From CAWAND01 sp963807065 (GTDB taxonomy: Bacteria; Chloroflexota; Anaerolineae; Anaerolineales; E44-bin32), in assembly GCA_963807065.1 (NCBI GenBank), contig CAWDZQ010000003.1, positions 1,583,981-1,647,980 on the forward strand: 64,000 nt of DNA, in the 5' to 3' direction. Under the pieces are notes generated by a model. The model was not told the DNA's origin. It worked only from the letters and a program-made list of their open reading frames with translations, and made no database searches. Shown piece by piece: positions 9,398 through 18,931 of the stretch; the first letter of the stretch is position 1, and every line of letters begins with the position of its first letter. Both the position numbers and the translations under genes were made by a program.

Positions 9398-9498
9398 AAA
9401 GTACGGACCTTTCTTTCGAAGCCCCGAGTAGTACGGATTTCGAACAGGGGTGGATCAAGAACACATATGGCTAGTGGGCTGAGGAGATAACCCAACGG

Positions 9499-10296
9499 AT
9501 GTCGACTGTCACACTTTCCGTTCGGACTGGTTCGTCACAGATTGATCCTCGCACCAAGCTGGCTTGGCTGACAGTCCTTTTGGTTCTGGTGTTTGCATTC
9601 GTTGTGCCGGCGCTCCAATTCACAATCCTCCTTTTGGTTGTGGGAATGGCAATTGTAGGCGGACGCAGAGGCGACTTCAACTCAAGAGAAATGTTCATCG
9701 CGCTCAAATTCCTGGCAGGAATGTTGATCATAGTTGTCTTGCTGCAAGGGTTCCTGAAACCAGAGGGTCACGTGATTTTGAGTTTTCCGCTTCTCAAATG
9801 GAACGCAATTCTGACCTTCGAAGGGCTGATTTATGGACTGGTCATTGCATCCAGATTTGTTGTGGTGTCACTCGCTTTTATGATGTTCTTCATGACCACA
9901 TCTCCATATTCGTTGAGTTTAGCGCTGTACAAACTTGGACTACCCTACAAGTACGCATATCTTCTGCCCATGGCTCTAGACCAATTCCCGAGGATGGTTA
10001 CCCTGACAGGTGCGATCGAGGATGCGCAAGCGTCGAGGGGCTTCTTGATTGAGAAGGGAGGGATCTGGCAGAAGTTCAAGAATTTGATACCAATCATGAT
10101 CCCTCTGGTGGTCCTTGCTCTACGAGAAGCCGGAAACATGTCGATTGCTTTGGAACTCAAAGGCTTTGGCCGCACAAATTCAGTTGCCTTCTTGTACGAA
10201 CAACAACTTTCCAGCTGGGATCGGTTGCTTCTTCTTCTGGCTGGAGCGGTGGTCGTCACGATTGTTGTTCTTAAAATCCTGCAGTTACTCGCGTGA
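9499..10296 (+). CDS. ECF transporter T component (EcfT)
   Basis: A 265-aa membrane protein of the CbiQ/EcfT family. It has membrane helices in the first ~130 residues, then the two cytosolic coupling helices that hold the conserved Ala/Ser-Arg-Gly motifs, here SRGF and the related KGFGR, and a last membrane helix. EcfT links the S component to the two ATPases and passes on the movement caused by ATP hydrolysis. It is followed at 38 nt by a hydrolase gene that overlaps the first ATPase gene, so transport and first-step metabolism are co-transcribed. Confidence 0.85.
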   Translation: MSTVTLSVRTGSSQIDPRTKLAWLTVLLVLVFAFVVPALQFTILLLVVGMAIVGGRRGDFNSREMFIALKFLAGMLIIVVLLQGFLKPEGHVILSFPLLKWNAILTFEGLIYGLVIASRFVVVSLAFMMFFMTTSPYSLSLALYKLGLPYKYAYLLPMALDQFPRMVTLTGAIEDAQASRGFLIEKGGIWQKFKNLIPIMIPLVVLALREAGNMSIALELKGFGRTNSVAFLYEQQLSSWDRLLLLLAGAVVVTIVVLKILQLLA

Positions 10297-10333
10297 CTGA
10301 TAGCGGCAAATTCGAACGATCGGAGGATGATGT

Positions 10334-11044
10334 TTGCGGAACCTTCTTAGGACTCTTGGCCAGAAGATCGCTCCCGTCCACTCCGCCCTGGTGGTAGTTG
10401 ACGTCCAGAATGATATGTGTAGCCCAGATGGGAGTTTCGCGCGTATGGGCATTGACGTATCTCCGATGGCAGATGTTGTTCCGACCATTGCGGAGTTGGC
10501 CTCGGCTGCCAAGGAGGCTGGAGTCCTCACAATCTACACGCAGGTGATAGACAGTGATCTTGTGGCGATCTCGGACCCCTATTACGAGGCGAACCTTGGC
10601 TTCTATGAGCTCCACAATCATGGGCTGGATGAAGATGGGTTGCCAACTTGGGACTCCCGGCCCTGGGGGGAGAGGTTTTTCCCACCCATCGGCCCCCATC
10701 CAGAGGATCCAATCATCATCAAGCATCGGTTTGGGGCCTTCGCTAGCACAAGACTTGACCAAATACTCCGCAGCAACGGGATCAAGACCTTGATCCTTTC
10801 GGGTGTCCTGACAGATGTGTGTGTGGAATCTACAGCTCGAGCAGCAATTGATCTTGACTACTACGTCGTTGTCGTGGGTGACTGCACCGCCACTTTGACA
10901 AGTCAGCGCCAAGAAGCCTCGCTCAGCATTATGGGGGAAATCATAGCGACGATCAGTTCCCTTCAGGATGTGAAGGAGGTATGGGAGAGGTTTGGTCGGC
11001 CACAGACAGATACGGCTGAAACGGGCCAGCCCATGGAAAGATGA
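10334..11044 (+). CDS. Isochorismatase-fold cysteine hydrolase (second copy)
   Basis: A 236-aa member of the isochorismatase superfamily with an intact triad: VDVQND (D23), IIIKHRFGAF (K130) and VLTDVCVE (C163). It is distinct from the copy at 5232-5849. Its position inside the ECF transporter operon, 4-nt overlap with the first ATPase gene included, suggests that it hydrolyses an amide or carbamoyl bond of the imported compound. The start is a TTG 7 nt behind GGAGG; two nearby ATGs are in the wrong frame. Relatives include N-carbamoylsarcosine amidase, ureidoacrylate amidase and nicotinamidase. Confidence 0.85.
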   Translation: MRNLLRTLGQKIAPVHSALVVVDVQNDMCSPDGSFARMGIDVSPMADVVPTIAELASAAKEAGVLTIYTQVIDSDLVAISDPYYEANLGFYELHNHGLDEDGLPTWDSRPWGERFFPPIGPHPEDPIIIKHRFGAFASTRLDQILRSNGIKTLILSGVLTDVCVESTARAAIDLDYYVVVVGDCTATLTSQRQEASLSIMGEIIATISSLQDVKEVWERFGRPQTDTAETGQPMER

Positions 11045-11949
11045 ATGTGAACTTGGCTGACCGGATGAAGAATCGAAGTCCAGAACCAACCGCGATCGAG
11101 GTTCGGACACTTACATGCTGGTACGACAGTTCCCCGAACGGTGGACACCCCGCGTTGTCATTAATTGATCTCAAGATCGATCCAGGCGCTTTTGTTGTCG
11201 TCAGCGGACCCAACGGCGCAGGAAAGACGACACTACTCAACTGTATGTCCGGCGTGATCCCGAAGTTGATCCCGGCTGTTGTGTCCGGGTCAGTCCTCGT
11301 CGAAGGAGAGGAAGTAACGTCCCTTCAAATGGGGGAGCTCGCCAGGAAGATTGGCGTTGTGCTGGAGGATCCTGATACTCAGATCTTCGGATCGACAGTC
11401 GATCAGTATCTCGCATTTGGAATGGAACTCTTGGCATTTTCGCGAGAAGAAATGACTTCAAGGATTCACGAGGCCGCCAACATTGCAGGGATATCTGAAT
11501 TGTTGGACCGACGTTGTCACGGGCTCTCGGGAGGTGAAAAACAGAGAATGGTTGTCGCCTCCATGCTGGTTATGCGCCCCAGAATCATGATTCTGGATGA
11601 GCCTACGAGTCAGTTGGATCCAGTTGGAACCCGCGAAGTGTTTTCCGCGTTGAGGCGCCTCAACCGGGAGTACGAACTCACCATCATCCTTGCATCCCAC
11701 AAGCTTGGCGAACTCGCACCCATGGCTACGGATCTGGTAGCGCTTGTTGGGGGCGAGATTCGCGCGAACGGTCAATTTCACAAGGTCTTGGGGGATCAGC
11801 TGCAAGACCTGCTATGCCTTCCGCATGCGACCGACCTCTTCCATGCATGCCGTAACGATGGGCTCACAAATGCCACTCTTCCCCCAACTACGATTGCTGA
11901 AGGTGTGCAATTCGTAAGGGCCCTGCTGGACGGCAAGGAGTACTCGTGA
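11041..11949 (+). CDS. ECF transporter ATPase, EcfA1-like
   Basis: A 302-aa ABC ATPase with Walker A GPNGAGKTT, Q-loop EDPDTQIF, ABC signature LSGGEKQR, Walker B IMILDEP and the H-loop ASHK. The C-terminal extension after ~230 is typical of EcfA proteins. It pairs with the next gene product to form the heterodimeric motor of the ECF importer. ATG 11041 overlaps the hydrolase stop (ATGA) and its own end overlaps the next start (GTGA), so production of the module should be coupled. Confidence 0.88.
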   Translation: MNVNLADRMKNRSPEPTAIEVRTLTCWYDSSPNGGHPALSLIDLKIDPGAFVVVSGPNGAGKTTLLNCMSGVIPKLIPAVVSGSVLVEGEEVTSLQMGELARKIGVVLEDPDTQIFGSTVDQYLAFGMELLAFSREEMTSRIHEAANIAGISELLDRRCHGLSGGEKQRMVVASMLVMRPRIMILDEPTSQLDPVGTREVFSALRRLNREYELTIILASHKLGELAPMATDLVALVGGEIRANGQFHKVLGDQLQDLLCLPHATDLFHACRNDGLTNATLPPTTIAEGVQFVRALLDGKEYS

Positions 11950-12803
11950 GCGGCGACCCTGGGTCAGAAGCGGCAATTGAAGTCCGAGGTCTTCACCACG
12001 TCTATGAGGGGGGGATTGAAGCCTTGAGAGGTGTGGATCTTCGAATTGATCGGGGTGAGGTTCTGGGTGTTGTTGGGCAGAACGGGAGTGGGAAGACTAC
12101 TCTTGTCCGGCATTTCAATGGGATCCTTAGACCTACGTCAGGAGACGTCCTAGTTTTCGGACAGAATACCCATGACTTGGACACATCGGTCATAGCAAGA
12201 AACGTAGGGTACGTTTTTCAGAACCCTGACTACCAGCTCTTCCTTCCAACCGTAGAGGAAGAACTACTTTATGGACCAACCAACATTGGAATGGATGAAC
12301 TTGAGAAGACCAAATCCGTCGAGTGGGTTATCGCGAGGCTGGGGTTACAGGATTGGAGAGAAAGACATCCTTTCCAGCTAACCAAGCTGAACAGGAAGAT
12401 CCTGAGTATCGCATGCGTTCTGGCGATGAAACCACAAATCATCATATTCGATGAACCAACTACAGGCCAGGACAAACTGCACGTTCAGACGATCATGAGT
12501 CTTGTTAGGGAGCTCACAGAGACTGGTCATACCCTTGTAATGGTAACTCATGACATGTCTCTTGTGGCTGAGTACTGCACCCGTGTCGTGGTTCTCTCGA
12601 CGGGATTGCTGGTCCAGCAGGGAACGCCATCTCAGGTGTTCTCAGATAGGGATTTGCTGTCTTCTGCGGGCCTGCATCCTCCTGAAATCACGAGCATTGC
12701 CCAGGAGGCCGGCTTAGGTTCTGGGATCCTGACTACGGTCGAAGCCTTGACGCAGATCAAAGGAAGATTGGGATCATCACTATCGGCGCCACTCGCCAGG
12801 TGA
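11946..12803 (+). CDS. ECF transporter ATPase, EcfA2-like, with degenerate signature motif
   Basis: A 285-aa ABC ATPase: Walker A GQNGSGKTT, Q-loop QNPDYQLF, Walker B IIIFDEP, H-loop VTHD. The ABC signature, normally LSGGQ, reads LTKLNRK, so one of the two composite ATP sites of the heterodimer should be weak or inactive. Such asymmetry is known in other heterodimeric ABC motors. The GTG start forms a GTGA overlap with the gene before. The next gene, a GntR regulator, begins 55 nt after its stop. Confidence 0.86.
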   Translation: MSGDPGSEAAIEVRGLHHVYEGGIEALRGVDLRIDRGEVLGVVGQNGSGKTTLVRHFNGILRPTSGDVLVFGQNTHDLDTSVIARNVGYVFQNPDYQLFLPTVEEELLYGPTNIGMDELEKTKSVEWVIARLGLQDWRERHPFQLTKLNRKILSIACVLAMKPQIIIFDEPTTGQDKLHVQTIMSLVRELTETGHTLVMVTHDMSLVAEYCTRVVVLSTGLLVQQGTPSQVFSDRDLLSSAGLHPPEITSIAQEAGLGSGILTTVEALTQIKGRLGSSLSAPLAR

Positions 12804-12858
12804 TCTTGTCTCCTGATGGCGCTTAGGGACCCGTGATTGACAGTTTGGGGAAGATCAA

Positions 12859-13548
12859 ATGGTCACCGGAATAGGAAGACTTGAATCGGGATCACTGCGC
12901 ACCCAAGTGTACGAGAAGATCAAGGAATTGATCTTGATCAATCGTCTCGCTCCTGGTCAGGCGATTGCTATTGATCAGTTGGCAGATGAAATGGGCGTAA
13001 GTCACACGCCTATCCGTGAGGCTTTAGCAATGCTCGAGCTGGACGGACTCGTCAACAACCTCCACCACAGGACGCCGACAGTTACACCAATCTACTCCTC
13101 AGACGTGAGAGAAGTCTACGAGATGAGACGCATCCTGGAATGTTGGGCAGCCCGGAAGGCTGCTCGAGCCTTTGACACTGCTCAGGTGTCTGCTGCCGAG
13201 AAGGTTTTGGATGGAATTCGAACCGGTACCAAGAAGTCCAACTATGATGCCCAAATTGACGCAGACATCAAATTCCACGGCCTGATTGCGGAAGCGGCCG
13301 GAAGTGCCCTGTTCCTTCGGGCCTACGAACTCATAAGCAATCAATCCGTCCGCATAAGATCTCTGGTTAAGTCGCAATCGGCAATGTACATCGACACGAT
13401 AGTGATGGAGCACTCTTCTATCCTCGAGGCCATAAAGGGGGGTGAACAAGACCAGGCCGAAGAACGAATGCTCAGACACTTGAACTCGGCCGAAGCAAGG
13501 ACCGTGAAAGCCCTTCACTATTCCATTAACGGGGAAGGATCGAAGTGA
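12859..13548 (+). CDS. GntR-family regulator, FCD (FadR C-terminal) subfamily
   Basis: A 229-aa transcription factor. Residues ~14-75 form the winged helix with DQLADEMGVSHTPIREAL, the typical GntR recognition segment. The rest is an all-helical FCD ligand domain with the metal/ligand residues of that family: Asp and His in DIKFHGL, His in MEHSSIL and His in RHLNSAEAR. FCD regulators sense small carboxylates or amino-acid-like effectors and usually repress the catabolic operon beside them. Candidate target is the palindrome at 8634-8655. It lies between the ECF and BMP-type transporter genes, so it could control both. Confidence 0.86.
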   Translation: MVTGIGRLESGSLRTQVYEKIKELILINRLAPGQAIAIDQLADEMGVSHTPIREALAMLELDGLVNNLHHRTPTVTPIYSSDVREVYEMRRILECWAARKAARAFDTAQVSAAEKVLDGIRTGTKKSNYDAQIDADIKFHGLIAEAAGSALFLRAYELISNQSVRIRSLVKSQSAMYIDTIVMEHSSILEAIKGGEQDQAEERMLRHLNSAEARTVKALHYSINGEGSK

Positions 13549-13812
13549 GTTCTATGCGCCGCCCTTCAAAGACACGACAAATGGGCCAATGAGAAGTGGG
13601 GTGAGAGTCTTGCGTTTGAGACCTGATGAAGTGTTGCCCTCCAGACTGACCCTCATGGGGGGGGATCGTCACGGGACCTCGACGGCTTGGTCTGCTTACA
13701 GTTCGCTCCGTACTCCATTTGCCATCTGTTTCTCCATTGGATTCGACAACAACTCTCATCAAACCCAGGCAAAGCAATGCCGACCTGGATGGCATGGGAG
13801 GAAATTGTCTAG
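13549..13812. other. Spacer without recognisable gene
   Basis: This 264-nt gap lies between the regulator gene and the first BMP-type permease. I see no convincing coding frame, RNA or repeat. It probably holds the promoter of the importer genes. A GGGAGG box at its end precedes the GTG start of the permease. Confidence 0.5.
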
Positions 13813-14912
13813 GTGAGATCCGCAAACTCCGAACTTCTCGCCGAAAAACTCCTGCTTTGGGCTGGGCCACTTGCTCCCTTTATTGCAGCCGTTGCTGCCC
13901 TGATCTTGGGCACAATGATGATTCTCCTCTTGGGGGCCAACCCCTTTACAGCATTTCAGGCGCTCATTACGGGGGCATTTGGGAGCGGCAACTCGATTTC
14001 TGACACAGTTGTAAAAGCTACCCCCTTGCTCTTCGTGGGCGTGGGTATATGCATTTCCTTTCGAGGGGCAATGATTAATATCGGTGCCGAAGGCCAAATG
14101 GTGGTTGGCGGATTGGCAGCTGCTGCGGCAGCCTTGTCCCTTGGCTCTTGGTCTTCATGGCTCGCGATACCGATCTGCCTAATCTTGGGATTCCTGGCTG
14201 GTGCGGTTTGGGGCGCGATCCCGGGTGCGCTGCGAGCGTATTTCAGAGTGAACGAAATACTCACAACTGTCATGATGAACCAAATTGCAATTCAATTGAT
14301 GAACTATTTTCTTGGCGGACCAATGATGGACCCGGTGCAGATCTTGAAGGGGTCCTTTATTCCTCAGACTGCGCGTCTTCCGCTTAGCACCGATTTACCC
14401 CGGTTACCCCCAACGCGCCCTTCACATTGGGATACTCATAGGGTTGCTGCTTGCCATAGGGGCTTGGGTCTTCCTTTGGAAAACGACCGTCGGATTTCAG
14501 GATTCGTGCTGTGGGTCTCAACCCGGATGCGGCCCGGAAGGCGGGAAATCAACGTCAAGCTGAACGGTGTCGTGGCCATGGTCCTCAGTGGAGCAATGGC
14601 AGGGCTAGGCGGGGCAACTCAGCTGCTAGGTGTGTACCATGGCATGTTCACAGATGGGTCATCCTTGGCCTTTACCGGCAATGCTGGTTTCAATGGCATC
14701 GTGGTTGCTCTCTTTGGCCAACTGCATCCTCTCGGCACGATCTCCGCTGCTTTGTTGTTCGGCGGCCTGATTGTGGGAGCAAACAGCATGCAACGAGCGG
14801 TTCAGATTCCGACGACAATGATTACGGCGCTGAACGGGATTTTAGTGATATTTGTTGTAAGCAGTGAGTATGTTCAAAAACGTTCATCAGAACGACGACA
14901 GATCATCAAGGT
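13813..14912 (+). pseudogene. BMP-type ABC importer permease 1 (YufP/NupP-like), several frameshifts
   Basis: Permease of the BPD_transp_2 family that works with BMP-type nucleoside-binding lipoproteins. The N-terminal part has several membrane helices and the family segment GVGICISFRGAMINIGAEGQMVVGG. Between about 14385 and 14545 the reading frame must be changed at least three times to recover the expected helix (ILIGLLLAIGAWVFLWKTT) and the loop VGLNPDAARKAG, after which INVKLNG returns in the first frame. The natural stop is probably the TGA ending near 14912 in yet another frame. As read, translation runs through into permease 2. It is either an assembly-damaged gene or a decayed one. 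Confidence 0.75.
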
Positions 14913-14961
14913 GAGGTCACTTTCCAACGGAAAGTTCGACCCCTGCAGAGGATGTCTCCTC

Positions 14962-15897
14962 GTGATCGAACGTCTGCTGACTCTTCCCGTTCTAATGGGC
15001 GTTCTGACTTCAGGAATAAGTCTGGCAACCCCATACTTGTATGCTGCAACAGGTGAAGTCTTTGGCCAGGTCAGCGGTGTGTTAAATCTCGGTGTCGAAG
15101 GCATCATGTTGATGGGAGCGTACTCGGGATTCTATGTAACATTCATCACGGGCGACCCCTGGCTTGGGCTGATTGCGGCGATCGCGGTAGGAGCGTCGAT
15201 GGGGTTGCTTATGGCATTTGTTAGTGTGACTCTTCATGCTCAACAAGGCGTTACCGGGATCGGACTCTACATATTTGGCGGGGGCATGAGTGCTCTCTTG
15301 TTCGACAAAACGTTGGGGACGGTTCAGAGTGTTCAAGGCTTTTCCAACTTTCCTCTCCCTCTCTTGTCAGAGATTCCTGTCGCCGGAAAGATCCTGTTCA
15401 ATCACAATGTGCTCACTTATGGTGCGTTCCTGTCAGTCCTCGTTGCATGGTTCGTTCTGCAGAAGACGACATGGGGCCTCGCAATCAAGACTGTCGGGCA
15501 GAATCCGTCGGCAGCAGACTCTCTCGGGATCAATGTTGCGAGGGTCCGATATATCACAGTGACACTCGGGGGTGCCTTCTCTGGAGTAGCTGGGGCATCT
15601 CTGTCTATCGCGTTGCTCAATGTTTTTCAGCAGAACATGACGGCCGGGATGGGTTTCATCGCGGTTGCATTGGTGTATTTCGGGGGTTGGCGTCCTGCGG
15701 GCGTGCTTGTTGGCTCTTTGCTATTCAGTATGGTTAATGCCCTCCAGAACTGGATTCAGGTCCTGGGGGTAGATGTGCCATCTGAATTTGCTGTCATGAT
15801 GCCATACGTCCTGACCATCTTAATACTTGTCTTCGCGGTTAGAAAGGTTGACTTTCCTAAGGCCTTAACAAAACCTTTCGAGAGAGGTCATGCTTGA
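14962..15897 (+). CDS. BMP-type ABC importer permease 2 (YufQ/NupQ-like)
   Basis: About 311 aa with eight or more membrane helices and family motifs SGVLNLGVEGIMLMGA, TGIGLYIFG and GINVARVRYI. It belongs to the second permease type of the nucleoside/autoinducer-type importers and forms the channel together with permease 1. The start is probably GTG 14962, with AGAGG about 12 nt upstream; the open frame extends further back only because the end of permease 1 is frameshifted. The lipoprotein gene follows after 97 nt. Confidence 0.82.
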   Translation: MIERLLTLPVLMGVLTSGISLATPYLYAATGEVFGQVSGVLNLGVEGIMLMGAYSGFYVTFITGDPWLGLIAAIAVGASMGLLMAFVSVTLHAQQGVTGIGLYIFGGGMSALLFDKTLGTVQSVQGFSNFPLPLLSEIPVAGKILFNHNVLTYGAFLSVLVAWFVLQKTTWGLAIKTVGQNPSAADSLGINVARVRYITVTLGGAFSGVAGASLSIALLNVFQQNMTAGMGFIAVALVYFGGWRPAGVLVGSLLFSMVNALQNWIQVLGVDVPSEFAVMMPYVLTILILVFAVRKVDFPKALTKPFERGHA

Positions 15898-15994
15898 CAG
15901 CCAACGAGGCGGAAGGAGACTAACACATCGTCTATTGCCAAACAGCAATTCCTATGCATCCACACGCGCACCCCATCCTAGGAGGATCTTCTCA

Positions 15995-17082
15995 ATGAGC
16001 AAGATACGTGTTCCTGCTTCCCTGATATTCGTTGTCGCGCTATTGCTAGGCGCATGTGCCACTGCAACGCCTCAAGCATCCCCGGAGGCGACGAATGTGC
16101 CCCCCACATCCGCTGCCAGCGAAGCGATGCCCACAAAGCCACCCGCTCCGGCTGCCACTCCTGCCCCCGCGTTTAAGGTTGCAGTAATCCTGCCCAGCAC
16201 TATTAATGACTTCGCATTCAGCGAGGGCATGTATGATGGGCTGATCTCCATTCAGAAGGAGATGGGAGAGGACACATTTAGATCGCGTATTCAGAGAATA
16301 TGTTTGTTGTTGACGATGCCTCCGCCGCCATGCGTGATTATGCTTCCAAAGGATACAACTTGGTAATCGCCCACGGCTCTCAATACGGAAATGGGCTACC
16401 GGATATTGCAAAAGACTTCCCATCCACTTCCTTCGCTTGGGGCACAGCAGCAGACACCTTCTCAGACCAGGGGATAGACAACGTCTTTGCCTACACTGTG
16501 AGTTCGGAGCAAGGCGGCTACGTCAATGGTCTCATGGCTGGCATGCTTACAAAGAGCGGCAACATCGGAATTGTTGGGCCGTTCATGTCGGGCAACAATC
16601 AGCTATATATTGCGGGGTTCGAAGCTGGTGTGAAGGCCACGAATGCGAGTGCAACTGTCAATGTCAGCCTGACTGGATCGTACAGCGATGTGACCAAGGC
16701 TTCTCAAGCAGCCACTACTTTGGTCGAGGCTGGGGTGGATGTTCTCAGCGGGACTTCCCAGAGTGTTACTGGAGCGATTGGAGTTGCAAAGAACAAGGGT
16801 CTTCCATGGTTCAGTGACAGCTTCGACCAGTCGTCGCTGGCTCCCGACACCATTGTTGCGAGCCAAGCATACAACTGGGCCATCATGGTGAGACAGATGG
16901 TCGAATTGGTCCAATCAGGCACACTCGGGGGTCAGGTGTTGAATTTGGACCTTTCGAACGGCGGCATCACGATTGCGTTCAATCCCGACTACCAATTGCC
17001 CGCTGATGTCAGGTCAGCTGCGGACAGCGCAATCCAGGCCATCTCCGATGGGTCTCTGAAGGTCCCAGTAACGGAGCAGTAG
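15995..17082 (+). CDS. BMP-family substrate-binding lipoprotein (PnrA/Med-like), frameshifted
   Basis: About 362 aa after repair. It begins with a lipoprotein signal peptide whose lipobox ends LLLGAC, followed by a Pro/Thr/Ala-rich linker of ~40 residues and a BMP domain (VAVILPSTINDFAFSEGMYDG; later GIVGPFMSGNN and EQGGYVNGLMAG). A frameshift near 16280 separates the two parts: the second frame supplies AYSENMFVVDDASAAM. ATG 15995 lies 9 nt behind GGAGG. BMP lipoproteins deliver purine or pyrimidine nucleosides, or related molecules, to the ABC permease on the outer face of the membrane. A lipoprotein anchor with no OmpA-type outer membrane genes nearby is compatible with a monoderm cell. 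Confidence 0.83.
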
Positions 17083-17108
17083 GTTTCCCTCAGTCACGAT
17101 GAGAAGGA

Positions 17109-17142
17109 GTGGGAGGCTGGGCGGCAATGCCCAGCCTCCCAC
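17109..17142 (+). repeat. Perfect 14-bp inverted repeat between lipoprotein and ATPase genes
   Basis: Positions 17109-17122 and 17129-17142 are exact reverse complements with a 6-nt loop and no T-run. Importers often carry a stabilising hairpin after the binding-protein gene so that this protein is made in excess over the ATPase; this placement fits. A similar hairpin occurs in the ECF operon at 9356-9397. Confidence 0.75.
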
Positions 17143-17156
17143 TAGAAACGACGAGC

Positions 17157-18703
17157 ATGTCAGATTTAAGATCAGCGCGCCATTTCAGCCATATCGAGCT
17201 TCGTGGGATAACAATGCGTTTCCCGGGGGTCGTCGCAAACGACTGCATCGATTTCAACGTTTCGGCTGGTGAAGTGCATGCACTTCTCGGTGAAAATGGG
17301 GCGGGCAAGACCACTCTCATGAGGATCCTCTATGGGCTCTACAGAGCTGATGAGGGGGATATCCTTGTCGATGGAACCCCAGTTGTCCTGAATTCTCCGA
17401 TTGATGCAATCCACCTTGGCATCGGAATGGTCCATCAACATTTCATGCTTGTGCCGACGCTTACTGTTGCGGCGAATGTTGCAATTGGTTTGCCCTCCAA
17501 AGAAGGGGATACTCCTTGATCTTGAGACTGTCAGAGGGCGCGATCGCTTCACTCTCCGAAGGTTATGGTCTGAGAGTTGACCCAGACGCCTATGTATGGC
17601 AGCTTTCTGTGGGAGAACAGCAGAGAGTCGAGGTGCTCAAGGCTTTGTATCGGGGGGCGCAACTTCTCATTCTTGACGAGCCAACTGCTGTATTAGCCCC
17701 CCAAGAAGTAGATGACTTATTCGTCACGTTGGAACAGATGAAGAACGACGGCCATGCCATTATCTTCATTAGTCACAAGCTGAATGAAGTCCTTGCGGTC
17801 AGTGATCGAGTAACAGTTCTTCGAGATGGTCATGTGGTTGACACAGTGAGAACATCCCAAACTGATGCAGACCACCTTGCACAATTAATGGTTGGGAGAA
17901 AACTTGTTCGCCACAAGAGGGAGATGAGGCGTCCGAGCGGTCATCCACGCTTGGAGATTAAGGACTTATGGTCACAGGGGGACAGGGGGTTTCCGACAGT
18001 TTGTGGTGTGAACCTATCGGTAGATGAAGGCGAGATTGTGGGGATCGCAGGGGGTTCGGGCAACGGTCAAGCAGAGCTTGCAGAGACTGTCGCCGGATTG
18101 CGAGAACCACTTCGAGGACAGATTGTATTCAACAATGAAGATGCGACGGGATGGTCGCAGGACGCCTGATTGAGCATGGCCTTTCTTATATCCCTGAGGA
18201 GAGGATGAAAGACGGAGTGATTGAGGAAATGAGCGTCGAGGAGAACTTGATTTTGGAGAGCTACAATCGGCATCCATTTTCAAATGGCCCGTTCCTTGAT
18301 TTCGGTGAAATTGCGAAGCTATGCGATCAATTGATTGGCGAATTCGAAATCAGAACACCCTCACGGGATTTCAGCTTTGGCAACTCTGTCTGGTGGGAAT
18401 ATTCAGAAGCTAGTCCTTGCTCGAGCTAGTTTCTCAAACCCTTTGGTCCTGATTGCAAGTCAGCCAACCAGGGGGGTTGACATTGGCAGCACAGAGTACA
18501 TCCATGACAGGCTCTTAGCTCAGAGCAATAGCGGAACGGCAATTCTCCTTATCTCTGAGGACCTCGATGAGATAAGGATTCTATGCGACAGAATTGCCGT
18601 GATCTATGAGGGAAGAATCATGGGCGTTGCTAGAAATGAGGACCTAAGTATCGATCAAATCGGATTGATGATGGCAGGGGTCCCTCTGGACATAGCGGGT
18701 TAG
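17157..18703 (+). pseudogene. BMP-type ABC importer double ATPase (YufO/NupO-like), three frameshifts
   Basis: A duplicated ABC ATPase of about 515 aa, split over four frames. Domain 1: Walker A GENGAGKTT (before 17516), signature LSVGEQQR, Walker B LLILDEP and ISHK. Domain 2: the degenerate Walker A GGSGNGQ, ending near 18165, then IPEERMKDG in another frame and LSGGNIQK plus SQPTRGVDIG in a third. Breaks are near 17515, 18155 and 18400. This domain order is typical for RbsA/YufO-type sugar or nucleoside importer ATPases, where the second Walker A differs from consensus. The gene could serve the permeases and lipoprotein upstream only if the frameshifts are sequence errors. Confidence 0.8.
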
Positions 18704-18931
18704 GTTGCTGGTCCGGCGCGAAAAGAAGTACGTTACGGACTTGTCCACCGGTATGAACCACTATGATGGTTCGGATCAATACACGCCTATCTCATGCTGT
18801 GCGGGGATGATAAATGCTGTTGACGGCGCGTGCCGACATTGCCATCAGGTTTCATGACGCGTCGCGGAGTTTTCATCCCGACAATGCCTTCGGTCCTCCA
18901 AACTTCTCACTGATACCGAAAGGTTGTTGAT
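18704..18931. other. Spacer without recognisable gene
   Basis: This 228-nt gap between the importer ATPase and the amidohydrolase shows no supported coding frame. It ends with AAAGG 8 nt before the GTG start of the amidohydrolase. Confidence 0.45.

Noticed and set aside
13813..15897. A 694-aa double permease
   Set aside because: The two halves are the two standard permeases of a BMP-type importer; the join and the garbled middle come from frameshifts.
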